A DNA stretch of 64,000 bases, from NCBI GenBank assembly GCA_022414725.1, contig CM039464.1, forward strand, positions 46,261,481 through 46,325,480. The letters run 5' to 3'. The DNA comes from Microglena sp. YARC. Lineage: Eukaryota > Chlorophyta > Chlorophyceae > Chlamydomonadales > Chlamydomonadaceae. Below the pieces are notes generated by a model. That model was not told the origin of the DNA, did no database searches, and saw only the letters and a program-made list of their open reading frames with translations. The position numbers and the translations under genes are program-made. This document shows, one piece after another, positions 56,901-64,000 of this stretch. Each line of letters starts with the position of its first letter. The first letter of the stretch is position 1.

Positions 56901-57447
56901 AAGAGCGCGTAAAAGCGTGGCTTGAGAAGTGGCTGGACATGGGTGGGGCAGAACATCTCATGGAGCACTGTCAAACAAAAGCACGGATTGAAGCAGATTC
57001 GTAAAACAAATGTACCGATTTGAATATTTCCCCTGTAAATCTGGGCGCAACGACACGCTTCTGAATCGCAGAAGAATCGACAGGCAACCGAGATCATCCA
57101 TTACGACCCCCAGTTTCACTAGCTAAAGCAAAGCTCCATTTTCTCGCGCCTCCCGCTATATTGCGCAATCGGGGCAGCAGAGCTACTCGCCGACAAAGTG
57201 AAAGCAAGGTGGTGCAGATACAATATATCCGGACAAAGGACACTCGCGGCCGGTGGGTACAAGCGCGCTTTCGCAAGCCCGTCCCAAGTTGACTGCACCA
57301 ATCAGCAACGACAGAACGCTAGATGAACCAAATGAGCAGGGATAGTTAATTCCCCTGCTAACTGCGACGACAGGACTACCCAGAGCCCTTCAACGAGCGG
57401 GCAAACTCACCATAATCGTGCACTGGCGAATTCCTTGGACTCCACAT
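44760..57447 (-). CDS. Unrecognised multi-exon gene with Gly/Ala/Met-repeat region
   Basis: Not recognised. Exons: 57411-57447, 56796-56869, 55881-56056, 54049-55027, 52192-52314, 48969-49034, 46357-46431, 44760-44859. All GT-AG, all phases compatible, 543 codons so far, 3' end not found. The N-terminus (MWSPRNSPVHDY) is followed by a helical region (AAEAHLSALVMQCAKVMAEQ, VTAQICEAFRQGVEGQLMYK). The large exon 4 has a Gln/Ser-rich part and about eight 15-residue repeats like NAARNSGGAPMMYAG, then PHRFIILSETCQQLIIDLVV. Later exons encode CDVLAKIAQIQSSHGEEECS, KNGAAYSDVAIKNYIDVLQ, RSMDHLHRFIAPTPSFEWDR and KNPVDVVSTKMDKLAGKEYR. Whether all exons belong to one gene rests on phase and order only. 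No catalytic motif is visible. Confidence 0.6.
44885..45215. repeat. GGGTTATTTCAGGCTATTTC-type array with 80-bp higher-order unit
   Basis: About 10-bp motif (TTATTTCGGG) in degenerate order; three 82-bp super-units contain TATCTCACGTTGTTTCAGGC. Confidence 0.9.
45426..45700. repeat. Poly-C tract and 60-bp (CA)n/AAGCGGCTACACATGTGC array
   Basis: C run at 45427-45452, then four units of AGCGGCTACACATGTGCTAC + AACCCAACCATGTGCACACA. Confidence 0.93.
45813..46011. mobile_element. MITE family A copy
   Basis: TAGCTTTTATTTCCAGCTAC ... CGTAGGCTAAAAGAAAAGCTA. Confidence 0.75.
46357..46431 (-). CDS. Gene 5 exon 7
   Basis: 25 codons, LKPRSMDHLHRFIAPTPSFE WDRNR, donor AGG|GTGAGT. The 69-bp array begins just upstream. 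Confidence 0.65.
46444..47560. repeat. 69-bp tandem array, about 16 units
   Basis: AACAGTGAGGAGAGAGGGTG + TGGGGTAAATGTGGTGTGTG + GCGTTGCGTTGCAGTCTGTT + GGTGTGTTG. 69 is a multiple of 3, so frames stay open on both strands. It begins at the acceptor side of the exon at 46357-46431. Confidence 0.97.
47570..48895. repeat. 50-60-bp tandem array, about 24 units
   Basis: CTGTCCCTGTTAGTCCATTT + CAGTCCCTGCCTGCCCCATT + CAGTCCCCAC, with 10-bp CTGCCCCTAC insertions giving longer units. Confidence 0.97.
48969..49034 (-). CDS. Gene 5 exon 6
   Basis: 22 codons, STLKNGAAYSDVAIKNYIDV LQ, acceptor CATACAG, donor CAG|GTGGGT. Copies of the acceptor side form the array at 49035-49375. Confidence 0.6.
49035..49375. 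repeat. Irregular array related to the exon 6 acceptor of gene 5
   Basis: Five units of TTCAAGGTGCTCTGTATGAT + GAAAGGGTGGTATTTGTATT + GTAGCACATTTGTGTGG. The first bases equal the exon-intron border at 49025-49045. Confidence 0.85.
49417..49467. repeat. (AT)25 microsatellite
   Basis: Pure AT dinucleotide run. A second (TA)14 run is at 50937-50964. Confidence 0.98.
49742..50305 (+). CDS. Hypothetical ORF, possibly from a mobile element
   Basis: ATG-initiated, 187 codons. Middle part has a loose repeat, AARSEELRHAGYLARSQERA / REDYAAQPEELCQDHNQAR, of a kind seen in charged N-terminal regions of some transposon-borne helicase proteins. It lies on the strand opposite gene 5, inside its largest intron. 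The last third looks noncoding. Confidence 0.25.
   Translation: MAWHGARNNSFQFFTDNATMMHVNGPNGQEGPQHRQPTLKASLPEQGRQGNSKHRRDARAARSEELRHAGYLARSQERATVPEEEHEAANQSRREDYAAQPEELCQDHNQARPSYRDAFFFSVCERCHHSSHACAILPCHRITFVVIGIQLRLITFVQIAMAIPSPWTLSRLPRPSHLCKLFSLYRI
50510..50860. repeat. GGGAGGGG/GTGTGT low-complexity sequence
   Basis: Purine/GT-rich on the plus strand (AGGGAGAAGAAG, GGGGGGAGGG), two loosely repeated halves. The minus-strand Pro-rich frames are artefacts. Confidence 0.75.
50975..51480. repeat. 70-78-bp tandem array
   Basis: About six units of AGATTATAATATAAATAGCA + TGCATTCTCAGTCCAAAGAC + ACCACCACCATATAGATGCC. Confidence 0.95.
51955..52062 (+). mobile_element. Retroposon S with (TTTA)n tail, then poly-C
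   Basis: GCGGTTGGCCCCAGTGCAAG, TGAGCCTTGTTATAAGGC, (ATTT)3, then a C run of about 25. Confidence 0.65.
52192..52314 (-). CDS. Gene 5 exon 5
   Basis: 41 codons, IADFDCDVLAKIAQIQSSHG, EEECSKIFSQLSSRLMSKIG Q, acceptor TACACAG, donor CAG|GTAATG. A degenerate copy of its acceptor lies at 52345-52400. Confidence 0.75.
53133..53905. repeat. 48-bp minisatellite, 15-16 almost identical copies
   Basis: Unit ACACAGGTGCTGTACTCCTC + CGACTCTGCTAGACAAGCCA + TACGTCTA. Only the first and last units show differences. In phase on both strands (16 codons), so long frames appear on both. It lies in the gene 5 intron between the exons at 54049 and 52314. Confidence 0.98.
53923..54000 (-). repeat. Dispersed repeat piece shared with 56100-56175
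   Basis: On the minus strand GATTACATTTTTCTTGGAGC, CTACTGGACCACTAATGTGC, GACGAAGTCAAGGGGGACTT; at 56100 (plus) GAGTACATTTTTCCTGGTGC, TACTGGACTCCAAATGTGC, GGAGTCAAAGGGGACTT. A short piece is at 6310-6345. Confidence 0.75.
54049..55027 (-). CDS. Gene 5 exon 4, with 45-bp coding repeats
   Basis: 326 codons without a stop, acceptor GTTGCTGTAG, donor ATG|GTGAGT. 54255-54620 contains about eight 45-bp units encoding variants of NAARDSGGAPIMAVG. Repeat units differ mostly by codon-respecting substitutions, which supports coding use. Confidence 0.8.
55041..55092. repeat. (GTGTGA)n microsatellite
   Basis: GTGTGAGTGTGTGTGAGTGT directly upstream of the exon 4 acceptor of gene 5. Confidence 0.95.
55092..55197. 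mobile_element. MITE family C copy
   Basis: ACCGGCATATCATATGATGC ... ATGATATCATATGATGGC, ending TATTCCCTA. Confidence 0.65.
55332..55513. mobile_element. MITE family B copy
   Basis: TAGGGAAAGGCTAAGTAACT ... AAATTAGTTGCTGTGTCCCT. One of the two best full-length copies. Confidence 0.75.
55708..55865 (+). repeat. F4 copy
   Basis: GTCCAGGGGTAGGCCAAATA, AGGGACTTGTCCAACCGTGC, GATGAACTGAACCCCAAACA. Lies just 3' of gene 5 exon 3. Confidence 0.65.
55881..56056 (-). CDS. Gene 5 exon 3
   Basis: QCAKVMAEQFAPYRDEDSTA ... GVEGQLMYKMI, acceptor GCCTGCAG, split GC|G before GTGAGT. Confidence 0.75.
56796..56869 (-). CDS. Gene 5 exon 2
   Basis: 25 codons, DSSSMNQPISNVCGAAEAHL SALVM; acceptor TGCTTCCCCAG, donor ATG|GTGAGT. 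Confidence 0.65.
57411..57447 (-). CDS. Gene 5 exon 1
   Basis: ATG at 57447, MWSPRNSPVHDY, split G before GTGAGT. Upstream minus-strand sequence has stops in all frames, supporting this start. Confidence 0.6.
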
Positions 57448-58063
57448 GAATGTAGACGCCGACCTTTACCAAATGGCAGCGCTATGCTACGCCTTAAATG
57501 TCCTCGTCAATGACTTCGGCAAGGCTAAAAAGTGTCTTCCTACAGCACAGCTCGCACTTCCTCCTCGCGCTTTATTAATACGGCTTCAGGACTGCGTGGT
57601 TGGGAAAATATATCGAAATATATGGGGCCATTGGAAGTTAACGGTTGGAACATAACAGCTATCTATCTATCTATCTATACTACTTGGGCAGTGTGCCCGT
57701 CGTACCGACGGCAGGCCCCCTCCCCCCCCTGGTACAGGTCTAAAGTAGGGACTGAGCAACCTCTTTTCCCAGGGTGTACGCGAGCAACCTCTCCGAGCAA
57801 CCTCGAGCAACCTCTTCGAGCAACCTCTTCCGTTCGAGCAACTTCTTGGAGCAACTTCTCCCAATCCAAGGCCACGCCATTTTCTCTAATTCCTCTTCTC
57901 TATTTCCTTCCTTTTTTCCTGTTAGTGTGTACTTTCCATCTCACGGCACCCGGCCAGTTTAACAAATAAATATCGCGTGCGATTCTTGGTGCGGCACCGT
58001 CGAGTTAGGCATCAAGCCACGCCGATGTGCGTTCTGTCTCTTTCTTTCTTTCTTTCTCTCTAC
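57448..58063. promoter_or_regulatory. Divergent promoter between gene 5 and gene 6
   Basis: 616 bp between start codons on opposite strands. Holds a (CTAT)5 tract at 57660 and a GAGCAACCTC repeat at 57748-57855; C/T-rich leader (TTCTTTCTTTCTTTCTCTC) just before the gene 6 start. No defined element can be named. Confidence 0.45.
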
Positions 58064-58207
58064 CATGAGCAAGGCTCTGAAACAGGCTCGCTTCATCCTG
58101 CGAGGGACACTGGTCGCGGACTTACAGCTCGAGGGGTTCGATGCTCCTGTAGCTGGAAATGAGGCCCAGAATAAGAAGGAGCTCCATGCAATTCACACAC
58201 CTTCAGA
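58064..58207 (+). CDS. First exon of an unrecognised gene (gene 6)
   Basis: ACC ATG G-like start (CTACCATGAGC) and 48 coding positions: MSKALKQARFILRGTLVADL, QLEGFDAPVAGNEAQNKKEL, HAIHTPS, with a split GA before GTGAGT. Not recognised. The following intron starts with tandem copies of this donor junction. Later exons were not found; a piece around 58520-58560 (QKVAVFTKTFGTS) is in the wrong phase. Confidence 0.55.
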
Positions 58208-58490
58208 GTGAGTGTGTGTGTGTGCGTGCATTGCATTGCATGAGACCTTCCGGGGTGAGTGTGTGTGTGCATGCATGACATGAGACCTTCAGGGTGTGAT
58301 GTGGTGTGTGTGCATTGTGTATGAAAACCTTCAGGGGTCAGTGTGTGAGTGTGTGTTCATGGCATGAGACCATTATGTGATGTTCGTGTGTGTGTGCATG
58401 GCATGAGCACCGGTTCAAGTGTGTGGTGTGTGTGTGTGTGTGCATGGTATGAGACCTTCATGTGTGTTGCTGTTGTGTGTGTGTGTGTGC
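58195..58490 (+). repeat. Tandem echoes of the gene 6 exon 1 donor
   Basis: ACCTTCAGAGTGAGTGTGTG (true junction) is followed by ACCTTCCGGGGTGAGTGTGT, ACCTTCAGGGTGTGATGTGG and ACCTTCAGGGGTCAGTGTGT, with GCATGGCATGAG spacers. Confidence 0.8.
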
Positions 58491-58671
58491 TGTGCGGTTG
58501 GTTTGTTAGCGGTGCAGAAGCAGAAGCAAAAAGTAGCAGTGTTCACCAAGACATTTGGTACTAGCATCTGCAGCACCAGCAGTAGCAGTAGAATATATAT
58601 AAACCCTATTAAACCCGCTTAGACGCTCGCTTTAACAAAACCAAGCATTGTGCGCAATACATACAATAAAT

Positions 58672-58760
58672 ATATTAGTACGCATCTTGTTACGAGGCGT
58701 TGGTGTTGAGGGGGGTCCAGCCCGTGGTTGCTTCACTGGGGCCAACCACCAAAAGTTGGC
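58672..58760 (-). mobile_element. Retroposon S, minus copy
   Basis: TAATATATTTATTG-like tail, then GAGGGGGGTCCAGCCCGTGG and CACTGGGGCCAACCACCAAA. Confidence 0.7.
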
Positions 58761-58919
58761 GGGGGGGCGGGGGGGGGGGCCTATCATCCCCCTGGGGGAG
58801 GATTGTGGGCGTGTTTCCATGTGTCATCTTGCACGCGACAATGGACTGAAGGACCGGGCATGGGTGTGGAGTTTGGTGCAGAGCTTGAGGGGCGGCTACT
58901 AGGAGTGATACTCTTAAGC

Positions 58920-61370
58920 GGGTGAGTGTTGGGAAGTGCATTGATAGTATGGTCCCTGTGGTACCCAATGTAACAGAATGAGTATTATAACTTAATATCC
59001 CTGGTTTTTTAGAGCCTGTGGCTAGGGTCTTGTGTTGATTCCCCTTTTTTCGCATATTTAACCAAATGGTTGGTGTCAGAGCAGTAGCCGACTTCAACTA
59101 TGTGGATGGGGGGACATGGAGGTTGGGATTGGAGCATTGTTGTTGATCCGGGTCAAGAGGAGTTGGTCTGAGTTTGTCCCAGGTGGTTTGGGGCATGTTC
59201 GGGGGGGTCAGCCACAAGGGCGGCCTGTTCCCCCAGTACCTCACTGGGAGGTCCTCCAGTTTGCCAGCGTCCATAGTACAGTAAGTTTCCCTCCCTGTTC
59301 CCTTTCGGCCACTGCTTTTTGTATTAATTGTACTGCAAGGTTGTTGCCGATCTAATATACATCTCAGTCAAGGTTGAGTGCTTGCAGCCCGCCAGCATGT
59401 GACTTTAGCCTCATCTTGGCATGTTGTGACAAAGGGGTAGGTTTCTGATGAGGGTGGGTGAAGGTTGCTACCCATATGGCATTTCCATAGGTAATCCAGG
59501 CTTCTTGTTCCATAAGGCGGCCCACCTAGGCTTATGGATTTGAATCTTCTGCCACCAGGGACGGAGCCTGCTGCCAGAAGTAGTGGCTAGCTTGTGGGAG
59601 GTGCTCAGGGGATGCTATGGTCCACAGTGAGCGCGTATATGCCATGCATGTTGGTCCTCCCTGTGTGGATTTTGGTGTGTGTGTGTGTGGGGGGGGGGTA
59701 GCCTTGACCCCCTGGTGAGTTGGGTGTTGCTATCTCTGGGGGCAGGGTGCCGTCAGCTGCCACCAGATTGCAGGACAGATGCGCAGATATGGTCCATGTG
59801 AGCCACTCTCTCTATTATTGTTAGGGACAGAGTATTTTTAAGGGTGGGCGGTGGCTTCTTGGCCAGTTTATCTGCCTCCTGATTGCATGGATACCTGCAT
59901 GGCGACCTCACACCTTGGCCAGAGCTGGTGGGGAGCTACTAAGGACTCTGGCCAGGAGGTGTTTCCCAATGGCCTCAAGGATTATGCTTGTGGGTAAGTT
60001 CCTCAACATAGTGGGGGTTTATGATTAAGTCTCCCGAATATGAGATGGAGCCTACAAGGCTATCAGTGTAGATGGTTACGGGGTTTGTTCGGGGTGTTCG
60101 TGCTAGGGCCTTGGTGGATAGCGCAATAGTTCTGCTATATTGTTGGTTCTGTTGATCGTCAATACCCCCTGGGTTGATTGTAAAGCTTTGGCCGACAATG
60201 AGAGTATACCGCAGCCCCAAGGAGGGCCGGCCCTCGGGCTGGGGATCTGGTGCTTCATCGGTGTATAGTTATAAACTGCTGGCCTACATGGGGGGTGCTT
60301 TGGTAGTTGAGGGGTTAGGTGTTGGGGAGTGTGTGTGGGGGGTGCGGTGGGGTGGGTGGGGGGGGGGGAAGTCCAAGGGGCATGTAGGATGAGTCGGAGA
60401 GCCTTGGGTGTGTGGGGGAAGGAGAGGTGGGCAGGGCCGATGGCAGGGTTGGGGGGTGGGTTGGATGCTTTTGTGGGAGGGATGCAGGCGGTGCATAGCC
60501 TCATTTCCATGCTTGGAAAGGGTGGCCGGGCCGGGCGGCCCAGGTTGGCGATGGAGGAGTTGGTGCCCTTTGTCCTTGAAATGGTGGAGTGATTTCGCCC
60601 CCCAGTCCATGATGGACGGTTGGCGATTAATGAGGGCCCCGGCTGGGATGGTATCTAGGACCTGACCAGGGTGGTGTGTGGTGTTCGTTAGGCTGTGTGC
60701 TTTGTGTGTGGGACCAAGAGGAGGGTGGTCGGTTGGAGGAAGTGAGTTTTGGCTGCCTTGGCACTGGTGAGTGCCCATCTGACTGCCTTCTGGGCTTCCT
60801 TATTATCCTGCAGGGAGTTGTATCACTGATGCTCCTGTCCATGTGGTGAGAGTATGGGTCTGGGCTTGCCCCGAACAGATGGCCATGAGGGTGGGGGAAG
60901 GAGTAGTGGGGAGAGATGGGTGGGGATAAAGAGTGTCTCTTGTTGACTTGTCTGTTTGGAGACCCACAACAACGTGAGGGCTTGAAGGAGGTGGGGTGAG
61001 AATGTGGGGGGTGGTGTCCTTGAGACAGTGGAAAATGGCTGGTTGGTGCTCTAGCAAAGGACCCTTGAGTGTGAGCGCACCAGGCTAGGTATGGTTGCTT
61101 GTCGGGGTTGTTATTGGTGTTGGAGTCTATGTTGCTGATTTGTCGAGGGCGGTGGGGAGTGACCAATGCAATTGCAGCACGAGGGCGCAGTACAGATTGT
61201 GGTGGTGGGTGGATGGGTGGGCCCTCATTGGTTGGGCATGGGGAGGAGGCCTGTTTGGAATTATAGTGTCCAGGGGCTGGGATGTCCAAGTCAGGGTGAT
61301 TGTCCAGTCTGATCTATGTGGATGAGTTGCATATGAGAGTGCGGTACCTGCCTGGCCATATGGCGCACAC
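58920..61370 (-). pseudogene. Decayed non-LTR retroelement with RNase H domain
   Basis: Minus-strand pieces in shifting frames: SMEMRLCTACIPPTKAS and DNKEAQKAVRWALTSAKAAK (post-RT linker), then PPWGCGILSLSAKALQST, INRTNNIAEL, NPVTIYTDSLVG and NQEADKLAKKPPPTLKNTL, which fit an RNase H domain (N.aEl, iYTDS, nqeADklA). Many stops and frameshifts. GT-rich plus strand. Confidence 0.65.
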
Positions 61371-61399
61371 ACGCTTTGGCCCTCTTGCGTAACTTCTGA

Positions 61400-62460
61400 C
61401 AGATCTGTAACGCAACGCTCGTTGAGAAGTTGCCTTTGTTTGAGTCAATGATTGAATGCGTATATTAAAATCAAAACGTATGTTTGATAATCATTGGCTT
61501 GATTTGATTTGTATATGTTACTGCCGAAGATGGCGAGCAGCCTAAAGGCTGGGAGCAATATTACCAAGTTCGAATTCACGTACCGCCAACACATTTGTAT
61601 GTGTGCCGCTTCACTTCGAATCCTCGTCCTTTGACTCCGTCACCGCGGACACATTAGGATTCCAGTGGGGTCAGGACATGTAATCATCGATTGTTTGGGT
61701 CCAGTTCATTAATGCGTATTCGCTAAATGCCCCTTCTGCCATGGTTGGGAAATTGGTTAGTTTGTTTCCCCCTAGTAATTAATTTCACTGCTGAAGACAG
61801 CGCCAAATTTGCGTCAACTTTGCTGCTGGAGCTATATACTCCAAGGTCAATTTCAATTCATGGTTCGGGAAAAGTCCATTGGGCCTATTTGGTTAACCCT
61901 TCTCTGCAGACTGTACAGCAATTGAATTGCCGTTCATATTTTGAAGTCAGTAAGAAAATGCTATATTAGGTCGATGATTGAACACTCGTTTTTATAGAAA
62001 CCGTAAAGACTTCTTCAATGACGATTCTTGGTGGCAATCTAATAATGAACTCAAGAATCCATCATCAATCATCCGCCTTGGCAGTGCTCGTAGGGGTCGT
62101 GTAGTAACTTGAAGTGTGAAATCTTGGTGTACATGGCTCAGAGAACTAGCAATTTGGCTGCTCGCGTCGTTTGGCAGTTCATGGTAGGACTGGTAGCTTT
62201 GAAATTAGGGTCTCCGTCGTTTACTTGCGCATTTTGTTGGGGATTTCATAAAAGGCTGCTCTTATTTAGCCCTTCTGATAATAGATCACGAATCTTGTTT
62301 TTGTCGAGATTTGGCGAATCCTAAAGCCTATTTGGCCACACCTGGGTTACTTCTACAACTACACTCAGACTCAGACTTCTCTCTCTCTCTCTCTCTCTTC
62401 TCCCCCCCACTATATATTTGGCAGGTTGTTACATCGAACTAGGTTGAGGTCTAGCCGAAT
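61400..62460. other. Intergenic stretch with dispersed-repeat pieces
   Basis: 61520-61575 repeats the GGCGAGCAGCC element; 61690-61930 and 62260-62350 hold F4-like pieces (GTTGGGAAATTGG, AAAGCCTATTTGGCC); (CT)n at 62376-62398. No convincing exon. Confidence 0.5.
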
Positions 62461-62565
62461 AAATAAAGAAAATACAGAAATACAACGCCTTATCTTACAA
62501 GGCGTGAGAGTTGAGGGGCGCCTTATTGCAGCCCTTCGGATGCACTGGGGGAAATCACCTAAGGT
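62459..62565 (-). mobile_element. Retroposon S, diverged minus copy
   Basis: AATAAATAAAGAAAATACAG tail, ACAAGGCGTGAGAGTTGAGG,GGCGCC, ACTGGGGGAAATCACC. Confidence 0.55.
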
Positions 62566-62869
62566 ATAGCCAAAATAGTTACGTAATTCAAGATATTATC
62601 CTTCTTCCAGACAGACTGTTGAACAAAAAAATCAACAAACTTGCCAGTTTAGAATTAAAACCTTGATTGAAAATGTGGAACTACAGTGAGCCATCTAGGT
62701 ACGGAATTCTAGGGACCCAGGTTTGTGTAAACAGCAACAAATAACTTTTTAGGGCTGAATCGTTCACAATCGCGAGGTTGGATCTCACGATGTCAACCTC
62801 GAGGGATTAATCCGCTGGATTTGGCCTGGCTGAGTTTCATGACCTCTGAGAACGGCATCATGCAACCTA

Positions 62870-63165
62870 CTATTACGGGCTACTGCAACATCATGCAACT
62901 GCTGAATGAGCTTCCTCAATCATGCAACCTATAGGGCTACCTCCACATAATGCAACCTATAGGGGCTATATCAAAATATTGCAGGTTACCTATATGGGCC
63001 GCTACCTCCAACATCATGCAACCTACAGGGGCCTTACCTCACATCATGCATCTATGTAGGGGCTACTCAATATCATGCAACCTAGATAGGGTCTACCCCA
63101 ACATAATGCAACTGTTATAGGGGCTACCTCAATATAATGCAAGACTATAGGCGGGTCCTCTCATC
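62870..63165. repeat. Irregular about 31-bp repeat (ATCATGCAACCTATAGGGGCTAC)
   Basis: About nine units of CATCATGCAACCTATAGGGG + CTACCTCAA with many small insertions and deletions. Confidence 0.85.
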
Positions 63166-64000
63166 GTTGGACAACTCCTAACTTTTCAGTGTGCACATCT
63201 TCGCGGTCATATAGAGAGGTGGTCGGAATGGATAGGGCGCAGGTAATCTCAGAGGGTACTAGCACACACTAACACGCGTGGCTGTACCTCGAGAGCAGCA
63301 GGGAGATATATGCATAACGCCTACAGTGTTGGGTCGTAAGCGTTCGCCCACCATGGAGATTGCAAAACAACGTAGTAGAGGGAGCATGGATAGCCTTGAG
63401 GTGTTTGAGATATCTGCGGGGCGCCTGGTCCTAGAAGGGGGGTACGCGTGGGTGGATCGACGGTATGGAGGGGTTGCTAACCTGCGACAATTAGTGATGA
63501 GAACGCATACCTATAAGGGGTCTACAATATAGAATGACCTATTAGTACAAAAGGCTCAGTTGGCTTTCTGAACGCTGGGGCGAACCGTCCACACTTGCGA
63601 GACAAGGTCATAGCACACACGTCACAAAAGAGGACTAGTCTTTGTCAGCTATCTTAGGACTACCAGTATGTCTTACACCATACAGCGTGGCTAATCACTG
63701 CACCATGTCAAGCGATTAGTTTATGTGCGAGCGCGCTCTTACTAACTCAATGTATCAAATTGCTCTACACTATTGATTTCGTATGGCGACGTTTAAGGGT
63801 CTAAACGACTAAATATACCATCTTATCTTTAGAACATATTTGACCTAAAATTAGTATGCGGAGCCTACATTCTTTAATGGGATCTCTTACGAGGTGGCGC
63901 CTCACTCTCAGATCATTCCATAGTGCTAGTCGTGCTACTGGGCTTCTAGTATACCTTTGAGCAAGACACCGCATAGACTAATGGCCACAAAAAACTCACA
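63166..64000. other. No feature recognised
   Basis: 835 bp of bland sequence without homopolymers, repeats or coding signal, unlike the rest of the window. One 84-codon frame (63278-63532) has no supporting feature. Confidence 0.5.

Noticed and set aside
63278..63532. 84-codon frame near the right edge
   Set aside because: Within featureless sequence; length within chance expectation.

Overview
The window is nuclear DNA of a eukaryote, most likely a green-lineage alga. The genes are split by GT-AG introns, one of them encodes a plastid-type SufD, and there are short interstitial TTTAGGG/CCCTAAA tracts of the plant and green-algal telomere type. The extreme load of repeats, short inverted-repeat transposons and poly-G/poly-C runs would suit a large-genome prasinophyte such as Cymbomonas, but that name is a guess. 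Most long open frames here are artefacts of tandem repeats whose unit length is a multiple of three. The real genes are chains of short exons, joined here by splice sites and codon phase.

Layout. (1) 1-900: 3' end of a non-LTR retrotransposon. (2) 2033-19232, minus strand: a complete SufD gene (SUFD/ABCI7) of nine exons, 459 codons plus an uncertain transit-peptide exon near 19.5 kb. Its introns are packed with MITEs, retroposon pieces and tandem arrays. (3) 21750-28540, minus strand: a complete ten-exon SGT1 gene of 394 aa (TPR, CS and SGS domains). (4) 28966-33389, plus strand: an unrecognised four-exon gene (about 645 aa) divergent from SGT1 across 425 bp. (5) 44760-57447, minus strand: at least eight phase-compatible exons of an unrecognised gene; its 3' end may lie further left, with candidate exons at 38.1-38.2 and 35.7 kb. 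(6) 58064 onward, plus strand: first exon of another unrecognised gene, divergent from gene 5. (7) 58.9-61.4 kb, minus strand: a decayed RT/RNase H retroelement. (8) 62.9-64.0 kb: an irregular repeat and featureless sequence at the window edge.

The most striking observation is that many introns of SUFD, gene 5 and gene 6 contain degenerate extra copies ('echoes') of the adjoining exon-intron junctions, as single copies or as tandem arrays flush with the true splice site. Later transposon insertions into these copies leave paralogous empty sites that show the target duplications. At least five MITE-like families, a short retroposon with tetranucleotide tails and several LINE 3' ends fill the rest.

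SUFD (plastid Fe-S assembly scaffold) and SGT1 (HSP90/SCF co-chaperone) are housekeeping genes with no evident link; the window looks like ordinary gene neighbourhood in a strongly inflated genome.
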